The notes under the pieces were generated by a model. That model had not been told where the DNA came from, did no database searches, and saw only the letters and a list, made by a program, of their open reading frames with translations. The position numbers and the translations under genes were made by a program. This document shows positions 40,586 through 51,700 of a stretch of 64,000 bases of DNA, one piece after another (the stretch's first letter is position 1; the number at the start of each line of letters is the position of its first letter). The stretch is from the NCBI GenBank assembly GCA_007570785.1, contig ML664662.1:1082208-1146207 (forward strand). Reading direction: 5' to 3'. Source of the stretch: Antilocapra americana. Taxonomy: Eukaryota; Chordata; Mammalia; Artiodactyla; Antilocapridae.

Positions 40586-40998
40586 AACATTCGACATCTG
40601 CTAATATCTTTGATTTTCAAAGAAAGCTTTGAAATGTGTTCAAATTTGCCATACAGTTTTTTTGTGGTTTAACTTATTAATTTGGGGTCTTATTGGCAAT
40701 AATAGTGCACAGCCAGAAGAATTCATGGTGAAAAATGTATTATTTACCATATACTTTTTGGTATTCTGTAGTTTCAAACTTCAGGGATTTCTTAATGAGA
40801 AATGTGAGGTTTTTACATCTGGCTAATTGATTGTTGAGAAAGTTAGATACTTGTTATACATAAAATGGGGATATATTTTTCCTATGCTTTGTTAATTAAA
40901 AAAAATTAATTCAATTAAGAATCAATTCTGGGGGCAGGGGAATATCACAGGGTGTCCATCAATGGGTGTAAAGTTTCAGTCATGCAAGATGAAATTCT
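40586..40998. other. Intergenic, AT-rich, no recognisable feature
   Basis: Nothing recognised by eye. Confidence 0.5.
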
Positions 40999-41122
40999 AC
41001 AGAATTCCCTGGTGGTCCAGTAGTTAGGACCCTGAACTTTCATTGCCAAGGGCCAGGGTTCAATCTCTGATTGGTGAACTAAGATCCTATAAGCTGTGCA
41101 TGGCATGGTGGAGAAAAAAAAA
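40999..41122 (+). mobile_element. CHR-type tRNA-Glu SINE (first of three)
   Basis: GAATTCCCTGGTGGTCCAGT head and poly(A) after GGCATGGTGGAG. Confidence 0.92.
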
Positions 41123-41186
41123 AAGATGAAGTTTTAGAACTCTGCAGTATAGCCCTGTAGCTATAGCTAACAATATTGTATTGTGA

Positions 41187-41303
41187 GGGACTTCCCTGGC
41201 ACTCCAGTGGTTAAGACATCGCACTTCTACTGCTGGGAGCATGAGTTTCATCCCTGGTCAGGGAATTAAGATACCACATGCCATGTGGTGCAGAAAAAAA
41301 AAA
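41187..41303 (+). mobile_element. CHR-type tRNA-Glu SINE (second of three)
   Basis: GGGACTTCCCTGGCACTCCA head and a poly(A) tail that passes into (TA)n at 41304-41324. Confidence 0.92.
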
Positions 41304-41324
41304 ATATATATATATATATATATA
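41304..41324. repeat. (TA)n microsatellite
   Basis: About ten TA units grown from a SINE tail. Confidence 0.9.
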
Positions 41325-41349
41325 GTAGTGTGCACTTAAAAATTCAAGA

Positions 41350-41640
41350 GGGACTTCCTTAGTGGTCCAGTGGTTAAGAACCCACCTGCCAATGGAGGGG
41401 ACATAGGTTCAATCCCTGGTCCGGGAAGACCCCACAAGCCACAGGGCAACTGAGCCTGGGCACCACAACTACTGAGGCTGTGCACCGCAACTCCTGAAGC
41501 CTGCGCATCCTAGAGCCTGTGCTCCAAAACAAGAGAAGCCTCTGCAATGAGAAACCCGTGCACTGCAACTGTAGAGAAGCCTGCCTGCAGCAACAAAGAC
41601 CCAGTGCAGCCATAAATAAATAAATAAAACAATTATTTAA
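41350..41640 (+). mobile_element. CHR-type tRNA-Glu SINE (third of three)
   Basis: GGGACTTCCTTAGTGGTCCA head through CCCAGTGCAGCCATAAATAA, full length. Confidence 0.93.
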
Positions 41641-41919
41641 AAAACAGTTTAAGAGGGTATATCTCATGTTAAGTGTTCCTACCACAATTAAAAGAAAAAA
41701 GAGAAGAGACTGAATTTTAAAGCTCCTGGGCAGAAGTCTGTTCATTCTTAAGTTTTTCAAGAAGCAGTAAACATCAAAAAAGGTGTTGAGCTCAAGAAAG
41801 TACCTCTTGCTGCTTATCAGATTGTCTCAAAATTTAGTGACTTAAAATAATAACAATCATCTTAATATTATTCCTGATGGTTCTAGGGGTTAACAGGGCC
41901 CAGCAAAAAGGGGGTGAGT

Positions 41920-42421
41920 AGGGAGGTTAGACAGTACAAGCATGACAAAAGAGGGGCAACATTTTTGAATGAGAGCAGAGTTGGCTATAGAAGTTGTTGA
42001 GTCCTGCTCCCAAGGCCACAGGTGCAAGGACTTGCACCAAGGCCACAAAAGTGGAGCCCAGAACCAAAGTCACCTCCAAAGCTGACTGAGCCCCTTTGTA
42101 ACCATTGCCAAAAGCCCATTGATCATCACTAACAAGCTTCCTGACTTCCAATTAGGTGAAGATGCCCACTCTAGTAAACACCCTATAGTGCCCCAACCAA
42201 CCACCTAATGCCAGCCTTCCAGCAGAAATTTTGTCTTGAGACTATAAAAGTTGGCTATTAACCATGAAATCTGTTGACTCTCCCAGGACTGTCAGGAGCT
42301 GTCGGCCCACTGCACTCACAGTGCCCACATTATCTCTGCTCTTTGTTCTTAATAAACTCACTCCTTTCTGCAGTACTCCATGTCTGGAAATTCTTTTCCA
42401 TCTGTGCTCGCACTGCCTCAA
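41920..42421 (+). mobile_element. Putative ERV solo LTR
   Basis: This block has LTR-like architecture: a TATA-type ACTATAAAAG (about 42240), an AATAAA (about 42351) followed by a pyrimidine-rich CTCACTCCTTTCTGC stretch, and a possible terminal CA near 42421. It resembles gamma/ERV1-type U3-R-U5. No viral genes are present on either side. Limits and family are estimates. Confidence 0.6.
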
Positions 42422-42559
42422 CAGAAGTGACATGGAAGCCTGGGAGATGCTGGCAAGTAGAGATTGTAGAGAAAAGCCAAGGGGCTGGAGATGGGGCCAG
42501 AAACACATGCCCATGTCTTTTATGCTCCACAGACACGTTAGGCTGGTGTGGTGTGGTTT

Positions 42560-42792
42560 TAAAACACGTTTGCAAATCCTTTGACACATCAAGAGATGGA
42601 ATCTAATTCCCCTCTCTTTGAATGAGGGTTGGCCTTAGAGATTCCATCCTAATGAATAGAATTTGGCAGAAGCGATGTTGCATGACTTTTGAGGCTAGAT
42701 CACAAAAGCCTATATGACTTCTGCCTAATTCTATCCCTTCGGGAATACATATCTTTAGAGCCCTGAGCTCCCATATAAAAAGTCGGCTACAG
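42560..42792 (+). mobile_element. Old LTR-like mammalian repeat
   Basis: CAAATCCTTTGACACATCAA, AATAGAATTTGGCAGAAGCG and TTTTGAGGCTAGATCACAAA are typical of an ancient MaLR/LTR family. It probably continues at 43095-43190 after the SINE. Confidence 0.55.
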
Positions 42793-43080
42793 GCTTCCCT
42801 GATGGCTCAGTGGCAAAGAATCCACCTGCCGATGCAGGAGACATGGGTTTGATCCCTGATCCAGGAAGATCCTACATGCCATGGAGCAACTAAGCCCGTG
42901 TGCTACAACTACTGAGCCTGTGCTCTAGAGCCTGGGAGCTGCAACTACTGAGCCCATTAGCCCTGGAGCCTGTACTCTGCAATAAGAGAAGCCACCGCAA
43001 TGAGAAGCCTGTGTACAGAAACTAGAGAAAAGCCCGAGTAGCAATGAAAACCCAGCACAGCCCCAAATAAAAAAGATAAA
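42793..43080 (+). mobile_element. CHR/Bov-tA-type tRNA-Glu SINE
   Basis: GGCTTCCCTGATGGCTCAGT head through ACCCAGCACAGCCCCAAATA. Confidence 0.93.
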
Positions 43081-43254
43081 TAGATTCTCTTAAAGAAAAT
43101 GGAAGTTGGTTACCTTGAAGCCACCATTCAAAGAGACCATATAGGGACAGAGGGATGCCCAAGAAGCCCAGTTATACCAGCTGCCATGTGTGCTAAGTTT
43201 TCACAGCTCAGGTATCGAACATATGAGTGAAGAAGCCTTTAAGATGTCCCCAGC

Positions 43255-43620
43255 CTCAACAGTTTTTCTATTTCTTAATGGGAGGATATTGATTTACAAC
43301 ACTATGTTGGTTTCTGCTGTACAACAATGCAGATCAGTCACAATTATATATCTCTTCTCCCTAGTGAGCCTCCTTCTCCTCCTCCCATCCCACCCCTCTA
43401 GGTCATCACAGAGCACCAGGCTGGACTCCCTGTGCTATATAGCCACTCCCCACCAGCTATCTGTTTTACACATGACAGTGTATGTATGTCAATGCTACTT
43501 TCTCAGTTCATTCCACTCTTCTCCTTCCTGTTCTGTGTCCACAAGTCTGTTATCTACATCTGAATCTCCATTCCTTCCCTGTACAGCCTCAACATTTATC
43601 AGACACATGTAAAGCATTGT
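43255..43620 (-). mobile_element. Artiodactyl L1 3'UTR fragment, antisense
   Basis: TTGATTTACAACACTATGTT, GTTTCTGCTGTACAACAATG and TAGTGAGCCTCCTTCTCCTC are antisense L1 3'UTR phrases common in artiodactyls. The long plus-strand frame here is chance. Confidence 0.65.
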
Positions 43621-45235
43621 GCCCAATAGAAGATATGTTCTATTGAAGCAACTGTGGAAAATTTGTAAAAAATTTACCAAGACTTAGTGCTCCAAGAAAA
43701 CTTGAATATATTTCCCAAAAGGAATCATATAAGCCATATTATCTTAACATAATATGATAAAATTAGAAAGTAACAAGAACAAATAGCCCCTAACTCAACA
43801 TTGTAAATCAACTATACTTCAATTAGGGAAAAAAAGAACAAATAGCCTAAATAACTTTATCTTTTGGAGATCTAAAAATATCCTTTCCCTCACATAAATC
43901 AACAAGAATAAGCAAATGTTTTATCTAGGAAGGGGAAGTTACAAGATTAATTTAATGATAACCAAAGGGGAATCCTTAAAATAGGAAGATGAGTTACTAA
44001 AACATAGATCAAATGAAAACTTAAAAAAAAACAGTAAGGAGAATCTATGATGATTGCTTAATTTGGAGGCTTAGTGACCCAGGTTCTTTCCACATTTCTA
44101 CTCTGCCATCCTCAGTTGCCAGTGCCTCTCCTCATGCTCACAAAATGGCTGCATCAGCTCCAGGTATCACATCCTCACACAACATTCCAAGGCAAGAAGG
44201 GAGGAGTCTTATCTCTTTCCTTGTGTTCCTCTTTGAAAGGAAAACCTTCCTTGAAACCTCCCAGCAGATTTCTCCATCTTAATCTTTGGTCAAAATTGCA
44301 TCACATTTCTTTTTCTGAACCAATCACTGGTAAGGGGAATGGAATTACTGCAATTAGTTTTGATTGTCAGGATTTACTGCCAGCTCCACTCCTGGGTTGG
44401 GGAGGGGCCCAGCTTTTCCTGAGTCACAAAGCCTTCCCTAAATGAACACAATCTAGGTTTTGTAAGAGAATGGTTGTGGGGTAAGAGACCTATAATGATA
44501 GTCATAACCTGCCCCTTGAGGCTGCCACTTGCATCAAAACATAATATATTCTTTTTCCTTTTAAAGTACTTCACCTGTCTGTATGAACAAAAATTTCTCA
44601 AATATTAATAGATCTATTAAGTAACAAATCAAAAAAATTACAGTTTCAAAGACAGTGAACTTAAAAATTTCCTGTTCATTCTGGTACCATACATTCTGGT
44701 ACAATTTCAACTTAAAATTCTAAGTCTACACCAGTAACACATTTTAAGCAGAGTCACATGGATTTTACTTGAATTGACAATATCTGCTTAAACATTACAC
44801 ATACATAAAGTGCCCAGTTTGCCCAGAGTCTTTACAAGAAAATATGGGCTACTCTTAAACATTTCTAAATTTAATTAGAAATCTTCCCTGAGTCAAAAGA
44901 TGCCACTAAGGATCATGGTTATCATCCCAGTGAAATGAATTTATTTTTGACCTGAAATTTTGGCCACACATGAGCTCAGGAAAGGCAGAGAGTGGGGGCA
45001 ATTCCTCTCACACCCACTAAGGAAACCATTAAATCATCTTCTCAGCATGCTTGAGGTTTCAAAAGGAATCTGTGTCAACATTTCGAGTTGCTATGTCAAT
45101 GATTATATAACTCAAAGGGGTGGTCTTGGGTCCCTGACATTCTTCAACTTTCTCACTTAAATCAACAAGGGCCTCCAGGTTGAGTATCCCACTAGAGTCT
45201 TTGTTTCTTGAATTCTTAAAAGGTATGTATATATT
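43621..45235. other. Intergenic, no firm feature
   Basis: A short L1-tail phrase (AACTCAACATTGTAAATCAA) is at about 43793. Otherwise nothing recognised. Confidence 0.5.
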
Positions 45236-45580
45236 TTCCTGGAGAAGACTCTTGAAAGTCTCCTGGACTGCAAGGAGATCAAACCAGTCAATTCTAAAGG
45301 AAATCTACCCTGAATATTCACTGAAAGGACTGATGCTGAAGCGGAAGTTCCAATACTTTGGCAACCTCATGCAAAGAGCTGACTCATTGGAAAAGACCCT
45401 AATGCTGGGAAAGATGGAGGGCAGGAAGAGAAGGGGGCGACAGAGGATGAGATGGTTAGACAGCATCACCAACTCAATTGACATGAACTTAAGCAAATTC
45501 TGGGAGGTAGAAAAGGACAGGGAAACCTGGAGTGCTGCAGCCCATGGGGTCACAAAGAGTTGGACATGACTGAATAACAA
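45236..45580 (+). mobile_element. BovB LINE 3' end
   Basis: One unbroken frame reads RRLLKVSWTARRSNQSILK, then [20 protein letters not shown] and [15 protein letters not shown], the C-terminal end of the BovB ORF2 protein, then the 3' tail. 5'-truncated. Confidence 0.94.
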
Positions 45581-45589
45581 CATATATCT

Positions 45590-46325
45590 TTCTGTCTAGG
45601 TATAAAGACCTTTGAACTTTACAGGAATTCTGCATTCTTTCATGGTCTCAGGACCACTTGATACTTCCAAAAAGATACTCAACTGAATGCTGGAAATCTC
45701 ACATTGTCTGTCTGATTTGTGATCACAGCACATAAGGTCCACTCTACTGGTGTTAAATACCATTGGATTGTAGAGAAAATACTTTAGAAAGGTGACTGAA
45801 CAAGTTTGTGATCAGAGTAGATCTAGTATTGTATTACAAATGAGGAAGAACACAGGAAGGGAGGGTGGAAGGGATGAGGAGAGAGAGAGTGACAGACACA
45901 GGCTTTGTGCCTGATAGGGTTTCACTAGAAGCAGAACCAGGGCTTGATTCTAAGTGTCCCAGGGCAGCTTGGAGAAGGGAGAGAAGCCATCTCCTTACAA
46001 TTTACAGGGCTCACAGGGTATGCTTGCCACACACCACTCATCTCGGCACAAGCTTCTCACACAAGCCTCAGAGGTCTGATAGACTGGTATTCTTCATGCC
46101 AGGCCTCTGTCTAAAGAACTCAGGCCATTCATTCAAATTAGTCATCCTCAGCCCCACCCCACCCCCCATCTCAAAATCTAATCTCTTATATCCCAGAATT
46201 CTGCCTGAATCTGGTCTCTTGCCTCAAACCCCAAACCCATGCCTTGGTTTGAGCCTCATCATCTCTTTCCAGGACTCATACAGTGGCCTTCTCCCTGGCC
46301 TGCCTCCAATTGTTCCCCCTTTTCT
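45590..46325. other. Intergenic, no recognisable feature
   Basis: A GAGA-rich stretch lies near 45850-45900. No gene seen. Confidence 0.5.
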
Positions 46326-46329
46326 CATG

Positions 46330-46804
46330 GTGCTCCACTGCTAGAAAACCTCCTCTGGCTTCCAGGCTTTGGCATCAGATCAAAACGCCTCAGCCTGGCA
46401 CTCACATTGCATGTACCCTAGGCTCCAGCCTCTGGAACCTCTCCCCATAACCTCTACAACATCTGATGTCCTTGGAGGCGTGGCTTCCTCTGCCTGAAAG
46501 ACTCTTCCCCTGGTCTACTTGGTGATCACTTATTTGCCTTTTAAGAGCTAGTGCATACATCACTTCCTCCAGGAAGCCTCTCCGGGGTGCTCCAGACAAT
46601 GCACCCCTCTCTTAAAGGAATGAACACACTGTATTACAATTATTTGCTTGCAGCTACATCCCCTTTGACATCTAGAGCAAGCACCTTGAGAACCTGACCC
46701 TGCTTATCTGTCTCTGCATCCCCAGAGACTAGCACACTGCTGGGCTGATGCAAGGTGCTCAAAAAAGATTTGATGAATGAATGAATGCATGAATAAATGA
46801 GTGA
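46330..46804 (+). mobile_element. L2 LINE 3' portion
   Basis: CTTCCTCTGCCTGAAAGACT, CACTTCCTCCAGGAAGCCTC and GTGCTCAAAAAAGATTTGATGAATGAATGA match L2 order. It ends exactly where the inverted-repeat arm begins. Confidence 0.75.
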
Positions 46805-47003
46805 CTTTGACTATTGTGGTAGATTGCCATTTGGTGAGGCCTGATGAACTGTATTCATGCCCTTGTGTAGTCCCTCCCACAGTGACTCTGGGCTGGGGAA
46901 GTGACACCTGTCAACTTCAGCTCACAACTTAGTGGACAGAAGTGGTCACATGGCCCTGCTCAGCTGGGAAACAGAGGCAAGAGTGGTGGCAGGCAAGTAT
47001 GAT
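46805..47003 (+). repeat. Inverted duplication, left arm (199 bp)
   Basis: Reverse complement of 48989-49187 with two mismatches in 199 bp. It starts CTTTGACTATTGTGGTAGAT and contains CCCTTGTGTAGTCCCTCCCA, which may be LTR-derived. Confidence 0.95.
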
Positions 47004-47154
47004 GCCAGCATGCTAAGTCAGGACTGGTTAAACACCAACTAATGTTTCTTCTTTGGCTCTCTGAGTCCTAAATTTCTACCTTTCTAATAATGACAGGCAT
47101 TTGTATAGAATTATGCTTCATGCAAAATATTCCCACATACATGATCCCTGCCAG

Positions 47155-47285
47155 ACTGCTCCTAGATAGCACTGTTGTCATCATATTTCATAGATGAGAA
47201 AACTCGTCAATCTCCCAGCTAGTTAATGAAGAAGTTGGGGTTCAAACTTCAAAGCCAGGCTGTTTTGTCAGCCACAGCAGCCTTG
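47155..47285 (-). mobile_element. MIR-like fragment, antisense
   Basis: TTCATAGATGAGAAAACTCG and GGGGTTCAAACTTCAAAGCC resemble antisense MIR. Confidence 0.6.
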
Positions 47286-47377
47286 GGGTTGTCACAGTCC
47301 AGGTATGTCATCAGGAGGACTTCCCTGAAAGAGCCAAATACAGGGAACAGACTGGACCTGGGTTAATTTTTAGGAAA

Positions 47378-47588
47378 GTGAAAGTGTTAGCCACTCAGTC
47401 GTTTCCAACTCTTTATGACCCCATGGACTGTAGCCCACCAGGTTCTTCTGTCCATGGGATTCTCCAGGCAAGCACGCTGGAGAGGGCTGCCATTCCCTTC
47501 TCCAGGGGATCTTCCTGACCTAGGGATTGAACTCAGATCTCCTACATTACAGGCAGATTCTTTACCATCTGAGCCACCATGGAAGCCC
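47378..47588 (-). mobile_element. Bov-tA SINE
   Basis: GCCACTCAGTCGTTTCCAAC through GAGCCACCATGGAAGCCC on the plus strand. Confidence 0.95.
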
Positions 47589-47856
47589 GGCTTGAATATC
47601 TTTCCCTCTCCCTATCCTAATTCACTTAAATAATTTCAAAATATAGAAAGAGACACAGAGAGAAATCTGCTGGTCAACTTGGGTCACGTGTTCATCCCTG
47701 TAATGGGAAGACAGGGTCACATCATTGGTAGCTGCAAGGATAGGAAGGAATCACTCCTAAGGGAGAGGAATGCTATTACCAGAAGAAGATGGCCAGGCAT
47801 GCTGTGCAGACAAAACCCAAAGATGCACACTCTAAGTTTGGCATTAGTAAGTGTGA
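47589..47856. other. Unassigned spacer within the inverted-repeat loop
   Basis: Nothing recognised. Confidence 0.5.
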
Positions 47857-48062
47857 GGGCTTCCCTCATAGCTCAGTCAGTAAATCATCTGCCTGCAATG
47901 CAGGAGACCTAGGTTCAATTCGTGGGTCAGGAAGATCTCCTGGAGAAGGAAATGGCAATCCACTGCAGTATTCTTGCCTGGAAAATCCCATAGACAGAGG
48001 AACCTGGCAGGCTACAGTCCATGGGGTTGCAAGAGTTGGACACGACTTGGCGACTAAACCAC
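47857..48062 (+). mobile_element. Bov-tA SINE
   Basis: GGGCTTCCCTCATAGCTCAG head. AGTTGGACACGACTTGGCGA tail. Confidence 0.95.
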
Positions 48063-48075
48063 CATGGTTGAATTT

Positions 48076-48292
48076 GGGCTTCTCCCATGGTTCAGTGGTA
48101 AAGAATCCACCTGCAGTGCAGGATACACAAGAGAGGCAGGTTCGATCCCTGGGTTGGGAATATCCCTTCGAAAAGGAAATGGCAACCCACTCCAGTATTC
48201 TTGCCTGGAGAAACCCATGGACAGAGGACCTGGTGGGCTACAGCCCATGGGGTTGCAAAGAGTCGGACACGACTGAAGTGACTTAGCACTCA
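48076..48292 (+). mobile_element. Bov-tA SINE, adjacent second copy
   Basis: GGGCTTCTCCCATGGTTCAG head. AGTCGGACACGACTGAAGTG tail. Only about 14 bp separate it from the previous SINE. Confidence 0.95.
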
Positions 48293-48293
48293 C

Positions 48294-48753
48294 ATTAGTT
48301 GAATTGTGTTCCCCTCACCCCAAAAGGTATGTTGGTATCCTAATTTCTAGTACCTGAGAGTGTGGCCTTATTTGGAGACAGAATTTTTACAGAAGTAATC
48401 AAGTTAAAATGAGGTCATTAAGATGGACCTTGATCAAATATGATTATTATCCTTAAAGGAAGGGGAAATTTGGACACAGAATCATGTACAGAGGGAGAAC
48501 AGCAACTGAAGATGAAGGCAGAGATGGAGCTGTTGCTTTTACATGCCAAGGGATGCCGAAGACTGCCAGCAAAGCACCAGAAGCTAGGGGAGAGACCTAG
48601 AACAGATTCTCCATCTCATCTCATGTGGACCAATGCTGCCCACATCTTGATCTTGGACCTCTGGCCTCCAGAATGGTGAGACAATACATTTCTGCCATTC
48701 AAGCCACTCAGCGTGTGGTCCCTTGTTATGGCAGCCCTAGCTAATGACAACAC
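48294..48753 (+). mobile_element. MLT1-type MaLR LTR
   Basis: AGAGTGTGGCCTTATTTGGA, GGGGAAATTTGGACACAGAA, GCCAGCAAAGCACCAGAAGC and CAGAATGGTGAGACAATACA follow the MLT1 consensus in order. An ancient, non-coding LTR. Confidence 0.85.
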
Positions 48754-48967
48754 CATGCTGGACAGAGTGGGATTCTGACAAAGGCTGTTATCATCCCTCT
48801 CCAACTCTGATCCATTTCTGCTTCTTTGCCTGTGTCCTTTGCCTGTCAACTCTTACATCAGTGTTCTTCCCCAGCCACTCATCTCTGTCAAACCTCCAGC
48901 CAGCAAGACCACTGTTCCCCCAACATGGCTGCATGTGTGTTTGGATCCCAGAATCCTCCTGTCTCCA

Positions 48968-48996
48968 AAGCTGTCACAGGATGAGAAAATCACACT
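48968..48996 (+). repeat. 29-bp direct repeat, copy 1
   Basis: Starts AAGCTGTCACAGGATGAGAA and is identical to 49424-49452. Its last 8 bases overlap the start of the inverted right arm. Confidence 0.95.
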
Positions 48997-49187
48997 TGCC
49001 TGCCACCACTCTTGCCTCTGTTTCCCAGCTGAGCAGGGCCATGTGACCACTTCTGTCCACTAAGTTGTGAGCTGAAGTTGACAGGTGTCACTTCCCCAGC
49101 CCAGAGTCACTGTGGGAGGGACTACACAAGGGCATGAATACAGTTCATCAGGTCTCACCAAATGGCAATCTACCACAATAGTCAAAG
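48989..49187 (-). repeat. Inverted duplication, right arm (199 bp)
   Basis: Complement of 46805-47003, 197/199 identical. The loop between arms is 1985 bp. Confidence 0.95.
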
Positions 49188-49423
49188 AGCACCCCAAGGA
49201 GGGGTGGAAAGGAGGGTGGTTATGTCTAGGCCTTACCCACATGGGTTCTCCTCTGTGTCACTCACCTCCAGGTGGGCTATAGGACTGAGTGGCTTACTAG
49301 CCCCTGCCCTAATTTAGCTAGGGATTCGGGAGGAGGATAGGAAAGGAAGGTGAGTAAAATGTGAGGTGGGAAAAGAGGGGACTCTGAACCAAAATTTTGA
49401 TTCGGCTTCCTGATGCCTATAGT

Positions 49424-49452
49424 AAGCTGTCACAGGATGAGAAAATCACACT
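49424..49452 (+). repeat. 29-bp direct repeat, copy 2
   Basis: Perfect second copy, 456 bp downstream of copy 1, continuing into CTCTAGTGTCACTACACA. Confidence 0.95.
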
Positions 49453-50204
49453 CTCTAGTGTCACTACACACTTCGAATGCTCTTCGATTCCCTTGAGACT
49501 CTCCTTCAGTTTTGATAAAATTCCTTTGGATAATTACAGCCCATCTGGAAACTGCTAAAGAATGTAATGGGGCTGAAAGTGGTTGATGTGGACAGCAGGG
49601 GCAGAATGACCCATGTGGGCTGGAGAGGACCTTGAGCTGTCTGGCTTAGATGGGCAAAAAAAAAAATTGAAATATCACGTGGTCTTAGTAATGGTAACAG
49701 CCAGCCAGTCAGGGAGCTGCTAGAACAGACTTGTTATCTAAATTCTGGAAGGGGCTCACTCTTTCCTAGAAGGTCTAGGAGAGGACCCAGTCCAGGCAGA
49801 GGAGGCTGTTGAACTCAGTAACCGGGCAGAAACTGCAGACATTGAATCACTTGCTTTCAGCGGCGGCGGTGACCTTGGAATGGTGGGCAGAGTGATGTGA
49901 AGGGGTCCAAGTACCCCTTCACAGAAGGAGGTGTCACCCTTTCTTTGCTCTATCTGCAGGACTATTGGCAGACAGCCCTCAGCCCTTCAAGGCTTCCTTG
50001 GCTCCAGAGACCTCTCCAAGGTCACAGCCATTCGCTGACTGATGGCTGCTGGAGTAGAAAAGTCCACCATCTTGGGACAAATCCTAAGGGCCAGTCTCAC
50101 TCCGAAGCCTCCTACGGGGGTGGCCGAGGCTGTCACTGGGCCTGCATCACAGCTGACTTTGGCCTCTGGCCTACCTCTCCTGCTTCCTTGTCCTCTTTTC
50201 CAGA
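49453..50204. other. Intergenic, no recognisable feature
   Basis: A GGCGGCGGTGACC run at about 49861 is GC-rich. No gene signature. Confidence 0.5.
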
Positions 50205-50443
50205 AGAAAGAAAGAAAGCGAAGTCGCTCAGTTGTGTCCAACTCTTTGCGACCCCATGGACTGTAGCCTGCCAGGCTCCTCTGTCCATGGGATTTTCCAG
50301 GCAGGAATACTGGAGTGGGCTGCCATTTCCTTCTCCAGGGCATCTTCCCGACTCAGGGATTGGCCCAAACATAACCACGCTCCTTTCCAGTGGTTTCCCG
50401 CATTGGAGGCAGACTCTTTACCATCTGAGCCACCAGGGAATCC
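50205..50443 (-). mobile_element. Bov-tA SINE with internal extra segment
   Basis: GTCGCTCAGTTGTGTCCAAC to GAGCCACCAGGGAATCC. About 30 bases near 50366-50400 interrupt the usual tRNA region. Confidence 0.92.
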
Positions 50444-51488
50444 TTTTCAGGGAGATTTACTAAGCACCCCACCTGCTCCCCTCTCTCTCAGAGGCGCCTT
50501 CCTGGGAACCCAATACCTCACAGGTGAGTTAATTTACCCCACACCCCACCCACCCCCGCCACCTGGCTTCCTTTATCTTCAAAGTACTTGTACCACAGCC
50601 TTCTTGGTGGTTGGTTACACAGATTAGATGAGAGGCTGCCACCTCCCCCATCCTGGTCCTGTTTGTGGGGCAGAGTGGGGAAGCCGCGGGGATCTGGGAG
50701 TGTGTCTCATTAGGATGTTTAGAGGCTGGAGCCTGCTGACTGGAAACGACAGCCAGGCTCTGCAAGGGATTGTTTCAGGCTTTAAATCTGCACCTAAGTG
50801 AGGGCTGCCAGGCTATGTTTGTGCCTCTGGAAACATGTCCCGTGTTTGCCTGAGTCCCTCCTGCTGTGGTGACGTGACCAACTATGGGGTGACTGCTGAA
50901 GGGAGGGGGGCAGGGCAGCGGGGTCCCCAGGGTGGGGTGCCATCTCTGCAAGAGACATTTCTAATTTCTTTTGAGCCACAGGGGGTAGTAGCCTGGAGTT
51001 AGGGCAGGAGATCTCTGCTCCTCAGGGGGCCCAGCAGGATGGAGGGTATGTGTAAGCACCAGTACTGTCTCCAACGCCTCCCCAACCCCTCTGAAAGTGG
51101 CAGCTGTGAGAATGTCACCTTGCACTTCCAGCAGAGGACATCACGTCCTCCTCTTAGGAGGCCCTGGTGGGTGGGGGACTCCAGAGGGACCTGCGATTCT
51201 TCTGGCCTGAGGGATCCCTTTGTGATGGCCTAGCACTGGCTTCCAAAATTCTTATTTTTCTCTTACGGAACTTGTACAAAATTCACCTTCAGACGAGCCA
51301 TGGAGAAAAAGGTAAAAACACACTAAGTATGCACACACACATGTGCACACATAAAAACAAAAGGACAAAAGGAAAAAAAACATAATTGGCTATTCTGACA
51401 CCTAGAGATAAAAACCATGACATTTGGGGGCATTCCCTTACATACTTCATTCTTTATATTTTCACATCAACATGCTACAGAGTCACCT
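50444..51488. other. Intergenic, no recognisable feature
   Basis: Moderately GC-rich. A CA-rich run is at 51327-51352. No gene or repeat family recognised. Confidence 0.5.
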
Positions 51489-51700
51489 ATACCCTGGTGG
51501 CTCAGATGATAAAAGAATCTGCCTACAGTGCGGGAGACCTGGGTTCGATCCCTGGATCAGGAAGATCCCCTGAAGAAGGGCGTGGCACCTGACTCAGTAT
51601 TCTTGCCTGGAGAATCCCATGGACAGAGGAGCCTTGTGGGCTATAGTCCATGGGATCACAAAGAGTCAGACACAGCTGACTGACCAACACTTTCTTACAC
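51489..51700 (+). mobile_element. Bov-tA SINE
   Basis: ACCCTGGTGGCTCAGATGAT head. AGTCAGACACAGCTGACTGA tail. Confidence 0.94.

Noticed and set aside
42242..42606. Four overlapping frames of 85-116 codons
   Set aside because: They overlie a putative LTR, no two agree in conserved motifs, and none resembles a known protein.
43190..43612. 140-codon plus-strand frame
   Set aside because: It is antisense to an L1 3'UTR fragment; Ser/Leu-rich composition only.
46704..49282. Identical peptide (VGGTTQGHEYSSSGLTKWQS) encoded on both sides, suggesting a duplicated gene
   Set aside because: The identity is due to the 199-bp inverted DNA duplication. Both frames are short and stop at the repeat ends, so it is reported as a rearrangement instead.
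50133..50627. Frames up to 188 codons around 50.2 kb
   Set aside because: Most of the sequence is the Bov-tA SINE at 50205-50443 plus flanks. Phrases such as CNPMDCSPPGSSVHGI recur at every SINE in the window.
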